DNA of 64,000 nt from Rhabditophanes sp. KR3021 (GCA_963281155.1 CAUJLY010000001.1:4092001-4156000); one strand, 5' to 3'. Counted from the first letter of the stretch, positions 34,469 to 45,585 are shown. The notes: generated by a model not told the origin, from the sequence alone. A program made the numbers and translations.

Positions 34469-36401
34469 TTACCCAACAATAAATCCAAGTCCGAATTTTC
34501 CTTGGCACTTAACGTGATTCCAGAGACCACTCATAACAAGATTAAATGGGAGCCTGTTGGAAAGTCTCTTTTCACAGACACCTCCAACAGTCCAATTAGT
34601 ATCAACTGAGGATTTCATTGTGACTCCGTATTCTGGAATTCCTAATGAGTATCCGAAAGTTGTAACAGAATCACCAAGTCTAAAGTTGGTTTCAAATTCA
34701 ACTCCAAAGGCAACATTTTCAGTTTGTTTGTGGAAATAAGTTAAGTGTACTCCAGAACTTCCAACAGTTCCTGCAGCAATGAAGTCCTTGGTAGTGTAAC
34801 GCCCAGCGTAAGACAAGACACTCATATATCCTGCTGGGTTTGGGACTCCCTGTTGGTGAACGAATTCGGCACCTATGTCAACACTTTTTGAAATTCTGCG
34901 CAAGTAATTACAAACCAGAATTCCGGTATTTCCAATGACATCGGGGTTGGCGAAGGTCATTCCACTTGTCCAATATTTACCGCGATATTCGAGGGCTCCT
35001 TGTGTGGCGGACAGCTTATTCTTTTCGGTTTGTGCTTGTAACTTGACTCTCCAATTTTCTCCAAATTGATGAATAAAGGTGGCAGCAGTGTTTCCATTTA
35101 CATCAGTATCTCCTAGCAATACTGGAAAAGCTTCCCCTGGTCCTAGTTGATTGTGTCCAACATAAGTAGCACCAAATTTATAACCAGTGTTATTAGTGGA
35201 AAGATTCAGCGTATGTGAAACCTAAATAGACACAATAAGATTAGTATAAGATAAGGAACTTTCAATACCTTAAAGGTAGATTTAAATATGCATAGTATAA
35301 ATGATTCAGTATTAACGATGTTTATGTGTAAAATTGGATTTAAAGAGACTGTAAGCTATTTATGTGCCTATAACAAGATAAAATACAACGTATACTAACC
35401 ATTCTTATTAATTTTAGTGCAACAACATCGTCTTGGCTAGGAGTTTGTTATATCTACATGGAATGGAGACCGCTGTATTAAAACGCAGTAATGGCCACTT
35501 GTCGGCAAGGGTCAAATTGATGTTAAAAGAATTCAAAGAAGCCAGGAAAGTTGGATTGAATTCTCGGATGATCTTGCGGAAGAAATATCTTTGATCTGGG
35601 AAAGATGCATGATCCACGCTAATCAAGTCTGCCCCAACTTCGAACTTGGAGTCGCTAGTAATTGTTCCTTGAATCTATTCCACGCTGACTGGATCAAAAT
35701 CCTGGGAAATGGAATGACCAGAAAACTGCTAATGGCCGTAGCTTTGAGACAGAACAACGCAATGCCCCGACTATCACGATTTGGGAGTAATGGAGCGGAC
35801 CCTACTTTTAAATGTTCAGCATGTGGTAATTATTCTAAATATGCTGGTAAACTTGCCGTACATGAAAAAATGGGATCGTGTCAAAAATTAGTCGAAGCGA
35901 CAAAGCAATTCAATCTTGACAACGACGCAGCTACAGTCAAAAAGCAATTGGATGAATTAGCTAAAACGATTGCGGAGAATATTGAAGCCATCTTGATGAA
36001 TGCACTTCGGGATCAGATCACTAATTCTGATTCAGGCAAGCTGTCTCTACAATGTGTCAACTACATGGATCCAAAGAAGAACAAGAAAACGGCTGAAATA
36101 ATCCTAAAAGACTTTTCTGTATGCACACCCATTCAATATGTTGCAAATTATTAGTATTTTTTGTGTTTTAAATTATTTGTCCCATTAAGTAGCTTTTAAA
36201 TTATTAACCCCCTTTAAAAACCTGAAAATGGGAGCTTATCCCTTTCTGAAGCAAAACTTTGGCTCCTTCAAAGCACATTGGGAAAGTTTCTCTGCATTTT
36301 CTATGCAATTCATCCATTGTACCGGGGTTTGTTGAAGGTTGTTCTCCCAAAAAAGATTGCGATTCTTCAACTGATGGCTGGCTTGGAGGTGGGACCGACA
36401 T
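34469..36401 (-). CDS. tomm-40: TOM40, mitochondrial outer-membrane import channel
   Basis: Beta-barrel pore of the TOM complex. Two exons, 36401-36222 and 35221-34469, 310 aa. Exon 1 has a Pro/Ser-rich N-terminus and then GTMDELHRKCRETFPMCFEG and KGISSHFQ, the Tom40 start. Exon 2 continues VSHTLNL, then a YVGHNQLGPGEAFPVLLGD segment, NPDVIGNTGILVCNYLRRIS, GRYTTKDFIAAGTVGSSGVH and the final strands ending GKFGLGFIVG, where the beta-signal lies. The single intron is exactly 1000 nt and contains a second copy of the decayed repeat on the opposite strand. Both splice borders are canonical and phase 0. The start ATG faces SDHAF1 across about 309 nt. Confidence 0.95.
35414..36154 (+). mobile_element. 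Decayed repeat element, copy 2, antisense in TOM40 intron
   Basis: A plus-strand frame begins after an acceptor-like TTTTAG at 35414-35419 and reads SLLYLHGMETAVLKRSNGHL to a stop at about 35592. A second frame (35591-36154, 187 codons) reads HADWIKILGNGMTRKLLMAV, a zinc-ribbon-like DPTFKCSACG...H...C, then LVEATKQFNLDNDAAT, LDELAKTIAEN and a final KDFSVCTP. The LGNGMT-R-K-x-hydrophobic-A-x-x-LR pattern followed by a CxxC...H...C knuckle recalls the region after the reverse transcriptase of some non-LTR retrotransposons. That assignment is tentative. Less decayed than copy 1 at 11421-12395. Confidence 0.6.
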
Positions 36402-36710
36402 TTTTATATGTTGCCTGAAAATATATTAGCATTAATAAAAATAGGTGATTTAGGCCCTTCATTATTAAAAAACGAGAATGCCTCTTAATAAATTTTAACA
36501 AAAAATGTAATTTTTTAGTGTCCGCGACGTTTTTAATTTTTGTAAAGGGGACGACATTCAAACATTTTCTTTCTTAGATACGGACTGTACTCTATTTTCA
36601 TACCAATTTATGGGCTAACAATTCGCATTCACGTCATTACCATCTTTGTGTGCTCATTAATTGTCCATATTTTTAGTTATAATTTAATAAAAGTAAACCT
36701 ACTTTTGTTA
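36402..36710. promoter_or_regulatory. Bidirectional promoter region TOM40/SDHAF1
   Basis: 309 nt between divergent start codons of two mitochondrial biogenesis genes. No ORF is credible here. Shared regulation is plausible, but no specific factor site was identified. Confidence 0.45.
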
Positions 36711-36962
36711 ATGGCTTATTCCAAATTACAGCTTCGTATTCTCGATCTATATAAACGTTTTCTCCAAACTACACGTGCTTACCCTCCATCTTACCGTGAT
36801 TACATTAGAGATACCTTCAAAGAGGGCGCTACTAAGTATAATAAAAACGACTTTTTCATTCTTGAACACCAACTTGTTAGAGGAGAACGTAAATTGGCAG
36901 AAATCCATACTCGCTCTATAACAGGATCTAAAATTGCTCACATTTCCAGCAAAAAAGATTAG
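36711..36962 (+). CDS. sdhaf-1: SDHAF1-like LYR protein, succinate dehydrogenase assembly factor 1
   Basis: Small mitochondrial matrix protein helping Fe-S insertion into SDHB. Single exon, 83 aa. The ATG at 36711 is chosen because it gives MAYSKLQLRILDLYKRFLQT, the LYR-type helix. The upstream ATG at 36648 would add a hydrophobic leader not seen in the family. RDYIRDTFKEGATKYNKNDF and then LVRGERKLAEIHTRSITGSK align with the SDHAF1 second and third helices (the latter equivalent to YRRGRRQL). The canonical L-Y-R is L-Y-K here. eIF3m starts 100 nt downstream on the same strand. Confidence 0.85.
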   Translation: MAYSKLQLRILDLYKRFLQTTRAYPPSYRDYIRDTFKEGATKYNKNDFFILEHQLVRGERKLAEIHTRSITGSKIAHISSKKD

Positions 36963-37061
36963 GTTAGTAAAATGAAATGCATTTACATCACTATTTCGCG
37001 ACCCTTCTTTACGCATGTTATCTCTTACAAATGCATCGTTTCTTTATTTATAGAATTTAAA
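36963..37061 (+). promoter_or_regulatory. Intercistronic spacer with SL acceptor-like site
   Basis: Only 99 nt separate the SDHAF1 stop and the eIF3m ATG. TCTTTATTTATAG (37041-37053) is a typical 3' splice site 9 nt before that ATG with no matching cis exon, so trans-splicing of an operon message is the simplest reading. Confidence 0.65.
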
Positions 37062-38302
37062 ATGGATAACAAGCATATCATTGTTTTCTCCAGTGTCCCC
37101 GAAGCCGAGCAACTTAAAGACATTGCCGCCTTCATTTCATCTAAAGGAGCTCCGTTGAAACTTAAAGAAGGGAGTCCTAAAGCATCCCAACTTAATGAAA
37201 TCATTCAAAAGTTTCCTCAAATTATTATTAAAATGGAAGTCGACGAGGTCGAAAAGTTTTTAAATTCAATTCTTACCATTCTCGTTACTTCCATGACCGA
37301 GGAAGTACCTGACGTCTCATTCTTTTCAAAATTCATTACTGCTCTCCAACATTCTGATTTCGATGGCAAAGGATCAGACTCAAAGGCTGGAGTGGTTGCC
37401 AAAATTTTGAATCATATCTTTTTGTCTTACACTGATATGCCTGAAGTTCAAAAGGAAGCTTTCTTCGCAGCTTTGAATATGTATGTCAAGTCTGGGACTA
37501 TTGCAAAGCTAAATATCGACATCAAGGTTTTAGAAAGTTATTTTTCGGCTTATCCCACTTCAATCGAAGAAAGAAGAGATATCCTGAGAGCTTTCTATAA
37601 GGCCCTCATCAACAATGGACGCGTTGGAGAAGGCACCAGAGTTTGTTTTGAACTTTTTAAAACCTTCACTAGTTCCGAAATTCACATGACGGTTGAAGAT
37701 GCCAAGGAATGTGCCCGTGCCAACATCAAAGATAACAATGTTATCATTTTTGACACAATGCTCAAATTGCCTGCTTTTGAAAACTTAAAGAAAGTTGCTC
37801 CATTGTGGCATGAAGTATTGACTATTTTCATGAATGGAAATTATATCACGTACGCCGCCTTTGCCACCAAAAACCCTCAATTCATTAAGGAACTTGGCAT
37901 TGACAATGCTGTTTTGGAAAATAGAATGAGAAATTTAACTTTGGTAACTTTTGCTGAGAAGAAATCATTGACACCGGTTAATGAAGTTTTAAAGCAATTG
38001 GGCTTCAAGACACAAGAAGATTTCGAACTTTATCAAGTCAAAAGTTGGATGAACAATAATGTGACTGTAAGTATTTACAAACAACAATAAAACAATGACC
38101 CTTATTATTTCAGACTCGTATCAATGACATCACCAAGCAAGTATATATTGAGAAGAAGAATCACAGACAATTCAACCAAGCCGATTACAATTCACTGTCC
38201 AAGAACATTGACGTCGCCATTGCATTCTGTAAGAACACCATTGAAAATTTGGAAAGTTTAGCAAGCTCTGATCAATTAGGTGAAGTTTCCCATCTTAATT
38301 AA
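37062..38302 (+). CDS. eif-3.M: eIF3m, translation initiation factor 3 subunit M
   Basis: PCI-domain subunit of eIF3. Two exons, 37062-38066 and 38114-38302, 397 aa (human 374). The start is the ATG right after the acceptor-like TTTATAG; the open frame extends upstream only through spacer. Mapped segments: FSSVPEAEQLKDIAAFISSK at the N-terminus; YPTSIEERRDILRAFYKALI and then NNGRVGEGTRVCFELFKTFT (TPR-like); LPAFENLKKVAPLWHEVLTI; and MRNLTLVTFAEKKSLTPVNE (PCI winged helix). The last exon holds TRINDITKQVYIEKKNHRQF and a C-terminal helix NIDVAIAFCKNTIENLESL. Firm assignment. Confidence 0.94.
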
Positions 38303-38406
38303 AGCATCTGCTAAGTTTTTAAATGTTACATTTGTTGTTATTTAATACACAATTTTATACCGGAAATTCATTAATGTCAAAAATTCACATTTGTCTATCT
38401 TGTTTG

Positions 38407-39119
38407 TTAAATATTTAAGATGTCAATAAAGGTGTTAACAAATAAATTAGGAGATGTATTAATACTAAAAAATGTATTCAATAATAAAAGATGTATCTTA
38501 TGTAAACAATTAATACCCCGACGGGTGATTAGAAATCTTCCACCTGAAATCATTGTTTGCATAAATGCATCCATCTTGGCTAAGTTCAACTGCTTGAACA
38601 ACACGTTCAAATTTAGGTGGAGTTTCTAGGATTGGTCCAAACTTTAAGTTGAATAAAGATAAAATTTCTTTTGGCATTTCTTCTTCAAATAGCGTTACAT
38701 AACGTGTGAATTGGCTATGAAGCCTGGGGCATCAATAGCTTCTTTAACAGTTTGATTAAATAATAAACATCGATTTTTGCACTTTCAAACTTAGCATAAC
38801 CAGTCCATAAAGCATCCAACTCCAATGGTACAGACTGCTTTCCATCCAAAAATGCATATTTTGTATTATTAACGTACGTTCTTTCAGTTGAAGCTTTAGG
38901 AGCAATTCCTCTCCCATCAATTTAATACAACTGTTAGTTTCAGCCCGGAAAATTGTCAATAATATTCCACCACCGATTCCCCGTGACATGGAAATTAACT
39001 GCACTAAAATATATCCGAATGGAGTTAAAAGTAAATATACTACAAATTTAAGCGGCAATAGCGGCGTTAATTGAATTTCCACATAAGAATGTGAAAATAT
39101 AAAAATAGATATAATATGG
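38407..39119 (-). pseudogene. Gamma-glutamyltransferase pseudogene
   Basis: On the minus strand, pieces of GGT occur in order but in different frames. CGNSINAAIAA (near 39070) matches GGNAVDAAIAA and is followed by a stop. SRGIGGGILLTIFRAET (about 38980-38930) matches the SMGIGGGFF block. IDGRGIAPKASTE and SVPLELDALWTGYAKFES (about 38925-38790) match the DARE-APR and AVPGE blocks. A stretch near 38700-38520, FERVVQAVELSQDGCIYANN, matches the far C-terminus. The whole middle, including the autocatalytic Thr region, is missing. Frameshifts and stops also make a working enzyme impossible. Confidence 0.7.
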
Positions 39120-39353
39120 TTACAAACCTTCGATCCCTACCAATATCCGAGCATCGCCTATTTTCTGTTGGAATGACGGCTTTTTAAATCTTTGATAAGT
39201 TGATCCTGATGGTTGTGGCCAAATAAACAAATAATCGACAGTAAAATGACAAAACTTTAATTCAAAGTCATTTACATAGCTTAACGCTAAACATTCAGAT
39301 ATTATAACCTGATCAGGTACTCTTTCGGTCCAAAATTGAAATATGTATTTTAT
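39120..39353 (-). pseudogene. Coding-like fragment, unknown
   Basis: An open frame of about 78 codons without ATG (it opens at TTG) reads KYIFQFWTERVPDQVIISEC, then DYLFIWPQPSGSTYQRFKKP and GDARILVGIEGL. Composition is protein-like, but no family is recognised, and it adjoins the GGT relic. Could be an orphan exon. Confidence 0.3.
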
Positions 39354-39356
39354 CAA

Positions 39357-39771
39357 AACCTCCGTTTTTTAAAAATGAATGATAGTAATAGTAAAATTTT
39401 CAAAAGTGGTACTAAAATTTTTAGAGTGATAATTTTGCTCAAACGGAGCCCTACCCATCTTTTTTAATTTAAAATAATGCTTTATTTGTTAGTAACAATG
39501 ATATTATCATAGTTTTACATCAAAACTTGTCAAAAAACTTTTTTGAGAAAAAAACACAAATTTAAAGAATTTTGTGTGGTAGTGTCAATCGAATTTTGAA
39601 ATTTTTCAGAGTGAGTGATACATAGGCTCTCTTATTTTATAATTTAAATTTATTTTGTCATAAATGGAAATACTTAATTATTTTATGACTATTTAATTTA
39701 ATAAAGGTTTTGGGCACGATTATACCAAATGTTTGCGTCAATTGTAGATTAAATATCAGCCAAGTTTGAGA
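39357..39771. other. Intergenic
   Basis: AT-rich 415 nt. Nothing supported. Confidence 0.5.
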
Positions 39772-40883
39772 TTAACTGTTAGCACAAATTTCAAGTGTCG
39801 GATTAAAGAATATTAAAAAGAGAAGAAGCATTCGACATTCTTGAGCTAATCCATGGGATATATCTAAGGTTCCATTAAATATCGAGCAAACGGTTGTAAT
39901 AAAGCTGATGTCACATATAATCATGGCAATGTTGAGGAAGCAAGCAAAAATCAAAAACTTGTATCGTTTGTACAAAACCTTTTTGTGTTTCAAGGGAGAC
40001 ATCAAAAACAAACGTCGGAATCTTAGTTGAGAGGCTACATTTAAAAATATAGCAAATAGTGTAAATGTTGTGATAATGATTAATAGTTGAATTGAGGAAA
40101 AAAATTGAATTTGTGAGTGTTGATGAAGCGTGGTCGTGTTGTTTGTTGTTGCTGTCAGTGTGATAATATAAAACCAAATGAAAGGAAAGGGAAGTAAGTA
40201 ATTGCAGAAGATTACATATTTTATGTTTGATGTATGCCAAATCTTAAATGCAACTTATATTTATAATATGTACATAAAAATATTCGAGATAATTTATCCA
40301 TATTTTAATTATAAATACATTTTAAAAACCCATTAATTATTCTTCGTAAGAAATGGGATATTTATAAATTGCATTGGATAAATTTGTTCCAAACGTACTT
40401 TTTTAAATCGTTCATTCCGAAGGTGCCATCTTGTATATTGAGAAAAAATTATCATTGTAGAATGGCAATAGTTTGATAAGAAACAATAAATAGAGATGGC
40501 ATCAAAAATAACCACAAACACATTTTTCCCACCAATAAATTGAAAGTTATCAAAAATTATATAGCATATTTCCTAAAAAGCATATTATAAAGCGTTAGAA
40601 TTAGAATATATGTTTAAGTTGTTGAAACCTAAGTAAAAACTATATTCGTATATTGTTTGAATTCATTAAAAGTTAATTATAATATAAGTAAACTTACAAA
40701 GCAATAAAAAAAGATGTTGCCAATGCTGGAAGCTATTATGAAGATAAAAATTTCTGCTGGGTATTGCTTGCTCCTTTTTTTGAGTTTATGAATATAGAAA
40801 ATAATAAGACAAAGCTGAAGAACCAGTGCCGGAAAGCAAATTGCTGTAAATAGTTGGTGTGTCATTTTGTTTTTCGAGGACAT
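39772..40883 (-). CDS. Serpentine chemoreceptor-like seven-TM protein
   Basis: Three exons, 40883-40698, 40572-40399 and 40242-39772, all phase 0, 276 aa. Hydrophobic helices: TM1 LFTAICFPALVLQLCLIIFY with IHKLKKRSKQ after it, TM2 IFIFIIASSIGNIFFYCF, TM3 NVFVVIFDAISIYCFLS, TM4 FCNYLLPFPFIWFYIITL after a basic loop RWHLRNERFKK, TM5 SIQLLIIITTFTLFAIFL, TM6 FLIFACFLNIAMIICDISFI and TM7 MLLLFLIFFNPTLEI. The layout fits the nematode srg-superfamily receptors (srg/srv/srx-like), with sequons in an extracellular loop (NNT). Exact class not assigned. Probably a sensory GPCR. Confidence 0.75.
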
Positions 40884-42844
40884 GAATGAATTAAATTACT
40901 TTGTTGAAATGAAGAAAAGTGTTTATGTTCAGGATATTGGCCAATTTTACTTTCCAAAAAGGTCTTCCTCTAAATGAGAGTTATATAAGAAATCTTTCAA
41001 TAAATAATAGAACGCCATAAAATGAGTATATGTCAATACATTAAATTTAAAAAGATATATTTAACAAATAAATATAAAATGTTATCCTAACACAGAACGG
41101 ACAATAATCATCTTGAAGTTTGATTGAATACAAAGGATTCTTTTATATTTATAATAAATAAGGCTTTATTAAACATTAACCTTCTCCATGTTAAAAAACC
41201 TTAAATTAAATGAAAAGAGGATTAATATAATTTTAAGCATGTGAGATACCTTCAAAATGATATTATAGGACATATTTATTTTTTTATTAGCATTATTGGG
41301 AAGGAATCCTTAAAATATTAATACAAAATAACAAATAAAGTAGATGTATAATGTATAGGACAATTTTTTAGATGTGATAGGATGTCCTAAATAAATCATC
41401 ACTTCATGTAATTTTGTGAATAAATAAATATATGAATCATATTTGATTGAGATAATTAGGGAAATTAACTATATTCGGAATTATTATTTAATAATTTTTT
41501 TACTAGCAAATAAATTAAAAAGTTCTTATTACTAACATTTCGACAAGTGTTGTTGTAATGAATTTTGCGAATGAATACCTTAATGTCCTATAACAAGTCA
41601 ATTTAATGCATACATTAAAATAAATACACATTAAGCGTGGAACCAAAAGGAAAAATAATGTCTCAAATGCATACAATTTAGTAAATTTAATAAATTGGAG
41701 CGATAAATATTATAATTAGTTTATTATTTAATTTTGTACAAGTGTTGTAAACTTTATTTATCCAAATATGGTAATCATTAAAATACAAAGTAATAAATGT
41801 TTGAACCAATAATTTATTACTTAATAGGTCATTTTATATGGCTTGATGAAGTCTTAGTGCTTGTGAACTCATAAACTCTTTATTGAAACCATGTTCTTGT
41901 TTCCCATCTGAAAGCCTTACAGTGACGAATTAACATATTTCGCTACATACATGGTGTTTGGAAAATGAGATAAAAATGAAATAATTGCCCATGAATTATA
42001 TTTGTTTAGGAAGACATTCTAAGTAATTTGAATAGCTAAAGTCAGCTTTGAAACAGGTTTTTGGCATAAAATACTTTTCTTCTTTTAATAATTGGGTATG
42101 CAAGCTATTTCCTTGTTCAATTTCCTTTGCCCTTCTAATCATCTTTTATGCAGGCAACCCAACTTTTCTTTACAATTAAAACAATTTTCATTTTGCCCTA
42201 AATCTTTAACCTGACTTTACAAAGTTCTGCAAAGCTTTCAATAAATTATCAATTGACTCACGTACTATTCCAAAATTGTAAATGACTATAATGAGTTATA
42301 TTTGGTTGTCTATCAAAAACCTATTTGAGTTTAGTGTCTAATCTTGGTTATTGCATATTTTTTAGTCATAAAAGATATTAAAAGTACTTTTCTTTTGTTT
42401 CACAATACAGTGAGCATATATTTTCTATATCGTTGAAGTCATTGGCTTGGGAATAGGGCAATAAATAAGACTACTATTGGAAGATAAATGATACATTACC
42501 GTCTCGCCAGTATCAATAAAAGTACTTAAAGGTTTAATGTTTATAAAATAATAATGTCTAATAATTGGACACTTTGATGAAAAAATATGAAATGACATCT
42601 ATTGCATTTAAAAGCTAATTTAATGCATCAAAACTTACGAGATTAACAAAGTATATAAAAAACATCCACATACAATTTTCGTGACAGTTTCAATAAAAAT
42701 AATGATTTAAATTACTTATGCTCAAAATTATAACTTGATTAAATAGTAATTATTAGACATTGGACTTATTGTATGTAAATCATGTAAAGACAGAATAGAC
42801 GTTCGTTCATTTACTCATGGCCAAGTTCCCCGAATATTTTGCAA
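40884..42844. other. Gene desert
   Basis: About 2 kb of AT-rich sequence with no supported gene on either strand. Confidence 0.5.
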
Positions 42845-43009
42845 ATGAAAAACCGAGTGAACGATTATTGGTGGTTTCCTAAATCGGAAAATATCCCTCA
42901 TAATAAATTGCTGGAAACTTTTATAAAGAACAAATACACAAAAAATGTGGCAGAATATTTGAAAACACAAGACCAATCAGCAGTATCAGAAATTGCCGAA
43001 TTCAGCTAA
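42845..43009 (+). other. Short coding-like ORF
   Basis: 54 codons, MKNRVNDYWWFPKSENIPHN..., ending EIAEFS. Just upstream in another frame lies CKSCKDRIDVRSFTHGQVPR. Protein-like composition suggests a decayed gene or element piece. Unrecognised. Confidence 0.25.
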
Positions 43010-43554
43010 ATTATAGCCAATAAGGCGCCTAATAAGTTTAATTTGCTCCGGTCATGTAAGCTGATGCTGATGATACAAAGATGGGAATAAAATTGTTACT
43101 GTTGAAAAAACGGCGATAAATAAGATATAATTAATTTGTGAACTTTGTGTTCATTTACCAAATTACTATTTCCTCGGATTTGCTTGAGTATGATCGAATT
43201 TTAATATATGCTAAGAATGTCATTATCACACACAATATAACCAAATATATTCATTATTTAAACAAATATATAAGAAGCGGGGGTAACGAAAATTTCACAC
43301 TTCGATGTTTGAACGCAAAATAAAGGCAACTAATTTACATAATAGCTGATGATATTTTGATAATGAGCTGGTGTATATATTAACACTTTGCTGCATTTTT
43401 ATCAACCAATTTTCGGAAAATGAAGATGTCCAAGAGAAAGGCGTTATGTCATGTCGATGATTTAATTTAACTTATTGACTATCTTATCACAAAAATATCT
43501 CTTTGATAAAGAGAAACAATAATAAACACACATATAATATAATTTAAGCGTATA
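43010..43554. other. Intergenic
   Basis: AT-rich, 545 nt. A 61-codon plus-strand frame at 43138-43323 is not convincing. Confidence 0.45.
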
Positions 43555-43902
43555 TCAATTACTTGTATCTTTGCGTAGTCCTATAATCCGTCCTAATTTA
43601 TTATACTTTATTTCTTTGTTCTTCCAATCTTTTGCTTCTTCTAATCGGTCCCGTACCAATCTTCTTTTTGACCGTTGGGTCAATGATCCTTGCTTGACAC
43701 TAGCTGTAGAAGGAATAATTACCTCATCACCAAGGGGAGAGAAGGTGAGTTTAGAATTGTCATAGAGTTCCTTGATAGCTTCAACATAGTATCCTTCGAC
43801 TCCAAAGTGTCGTAAAGCCATCATGCCGATGATAGTGAGATTAGATATTGGGACTCGAGTAATGATGAATGACTGGATCGTGATGTTAGACCAAAGCAAC
43901 AT
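43555..43902 (-). mobile_element. Reverse-transcriptase fragment of a non-LTR retrotransposon
   Basis: A 115-codon frame contains MMALRHFGVEGYYVEAIKEL, then YDNSKLTFSPLGDE and ASVKQGS. This order (ALR-x-x-G-V..I..LY.NS followed by V-x-Q-G) is that of RT domains 3-4 in non-LTR elements, where the last motif is normally QGDPLSP. Here sequence departs right after KQG, and the catalytic YADD region is absent. It is therefore a truncated or rearranged relic. Confidence 0.55.
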
Positions 43903-43928
43903 TTCTATCCTATTTAAGAGTCTACCAA

Positions 43929-44414
43929 ATGCGATATGTCCATGGTTATTGGATCAACACGATAATTGAAGATAGGAGGATTTCTAAGAAGGTTGTGAAG
44001 AACGATTACAAAAGCTGGTGGAATAGTTTAGAGAGTAGGAAAATGTTAGAAAAATTCAAGAACGAAATTGGAAGAGCAACGTATGATAAAAAAGTAACTC
44101 CCGTCCATATAATTACACGAGTTAGAAAGCGTTGATTTACTTGAAGATGCAAGTGGATTGCTTAGAAACTCACCAACTTTGCCGTTATTTTCTACTGGTA
44201 TTTATCATGGGGTTCCAAGAAATCTTTGAAGGATGGATATAATATTCATATATATGGAAGAGCACATTTCTTGCCTAACAAACTTGAAAGGAAGGCCCCA
44301 ATATACAGTTGCATTGATTCCTCCAAATCTACTTATTTTACCCTCACAATTATTGAAAACGATTTAAACTGTTCAATGCCGTATGAAACATTGTTCTGTA
44401 CTGTTCAAAGGTAG
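43929..44414 (+). pseudogene. Mosaic of coding-like fragments
   Basis: Three plus-strand pieces follow each other in different frames. One (43929-44135) holds KSWWNSLESRKMLEKFKNEI and ends VRKR. The next, near 44131-44229, reads VDLLEDASGLLRNSPTLPLF and STGIYHGVPRNL. The last (44226-44414) contains IHIYGRAHFLPNKLERKAPI. They may be one decayed gene or element tail related to the adjacent RT relic. No family recognised. Confidence 0.35.
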
Positions 44415-44834
44415 ATAAGTTTACTGTTAGCAATTATTAACTTATTTAGATTGTGGTAATTGTCAAGATGTCAATTTGAAAGATATGACTAGTTTGTAAA
44501 ATGAATTTATGAACAGTAAATAATAAATTTATTCTCATTACGTACTCAACAAATGTAATCATATGCTACACACATTAAATATTCATTAAATTGTCCTTTC
44601 GTTAGAGGAATTAATCTAATTATATTTAAATAAGACATTTGACTTCGTAATCATTTTGTTTTTAAAAATTTTCATATTTTTTATTTAAATCAAATTACAC
44701 AAATAAATACGACTTTATAGCACAACATATTACATCAGCAAAAATGAAACGGAGTCTTTTTAAGCAGAGGTGTGTACATGTGAAATAAAATATTCCAATT
44801 ATGTTTGGAATAAACTCGGCATTTTTCAAATAAA
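44415..44834. other. Intergenic
   Basis: AT-rich 3' flank of RBX1. No feature seen. Confidence 0.5.
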
Positions 44835-45192
44835 TTAATGTCCATACTTTTGGAAATCCCACTCGGAGTTGTCAAGGGGACAAACGTGTCTTGTTTTGAG
44901 CCATCTCGAGATACAATGAAAATGGAATGCGTGGTTGCAAGTCCCCCATGCGACATTGCAATCCTCAGTAGCACCGGCTTGATTGGCTTGGCATTCAATA
45001 CAAAGTTCCATAATGTGGTTACGACAAATAGCACATGTGTCGACTGTAATATCCCAAGACCATAATGCGACAGCGTTCCATTTTTTTACCTTAAAGTATG
45101 ATATGATATAATGTTACTAACATAATAAGGAAGCAAACCTCAAATCTTTTCTTTTGGTTTGTATCAGCAGCACCGGCACCGTCGTGTTCCAT
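44835..45192 (-). CDS. rbx-1: RBX1/ROC1, RING-H2 subunit of cullin-RING ligases
   Basis: Recruits E2 enzymes and NEDD8 to cullins. Two exons, 45192-45139 and 45089-44835, 102 aa (human 108). Exon 2 reads [20 protein letters not shown], then [36 protein letters not shown] and [19 protein letters not shown]. All zinc ligands of the RBX1 RING-H2 (C/H pattern CxxC...C..C...C.H..H..C...C..D) are present. Only the N-terminal tail diverges. Open frames at 44735-45034 and 44838-45065 are shadows of this gene. Confidence 0.98.
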
Positions 45193-45585
45193 TTTATTTG
45201 TTAATTACAACTAAAATTAGAGAAATATAATAATTCATTGGATTCTTAAGAAATAGGCATAACTAATGCTATGTCATGCATCATTCGATATAGTGTATAG
45301 AAAATAATCAAATTGCACATCATATAAGCAACTTTTATTAAACGCAATAAGGAACATAAGTTGAGGAAGTTTTAAAATCAGAATGAATACGTTTCATAGC
45401 AATTAACTATATTTAGATGTGATGACTTTTCAAAATACGTACAAAAGTTTGGTTGCCGAGAAATGTCTCAAAAGGAATAAAAATGCTTATTGGAACATAG
45501 TATATTTATTGCTTCATTATTACATCTGGTTCTCTGAATAGCGCTACTTAAAAATATTACGTAAGTGGATGCAACATATTTTACA
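45193..45585. promoter_or_regulatory. Divergent promoter region RBX1/unknown gene
   Basis: 393 nt between divergent starts. AT-rich, no specific element identified. Confidence 0.4.

Noticed and set aside
38420..38629. 69-codon plus-strand ORF with CILCKQLIP
   Set aside because: Antisense of the C-terminal part of the GGT relic; the CxxC is chance.
44735..45065. ORFs of 99 and 75 codons on both strands over RBX1
   Set aside because: Out-of-phase and antisense shadows of the spliced RING gene.
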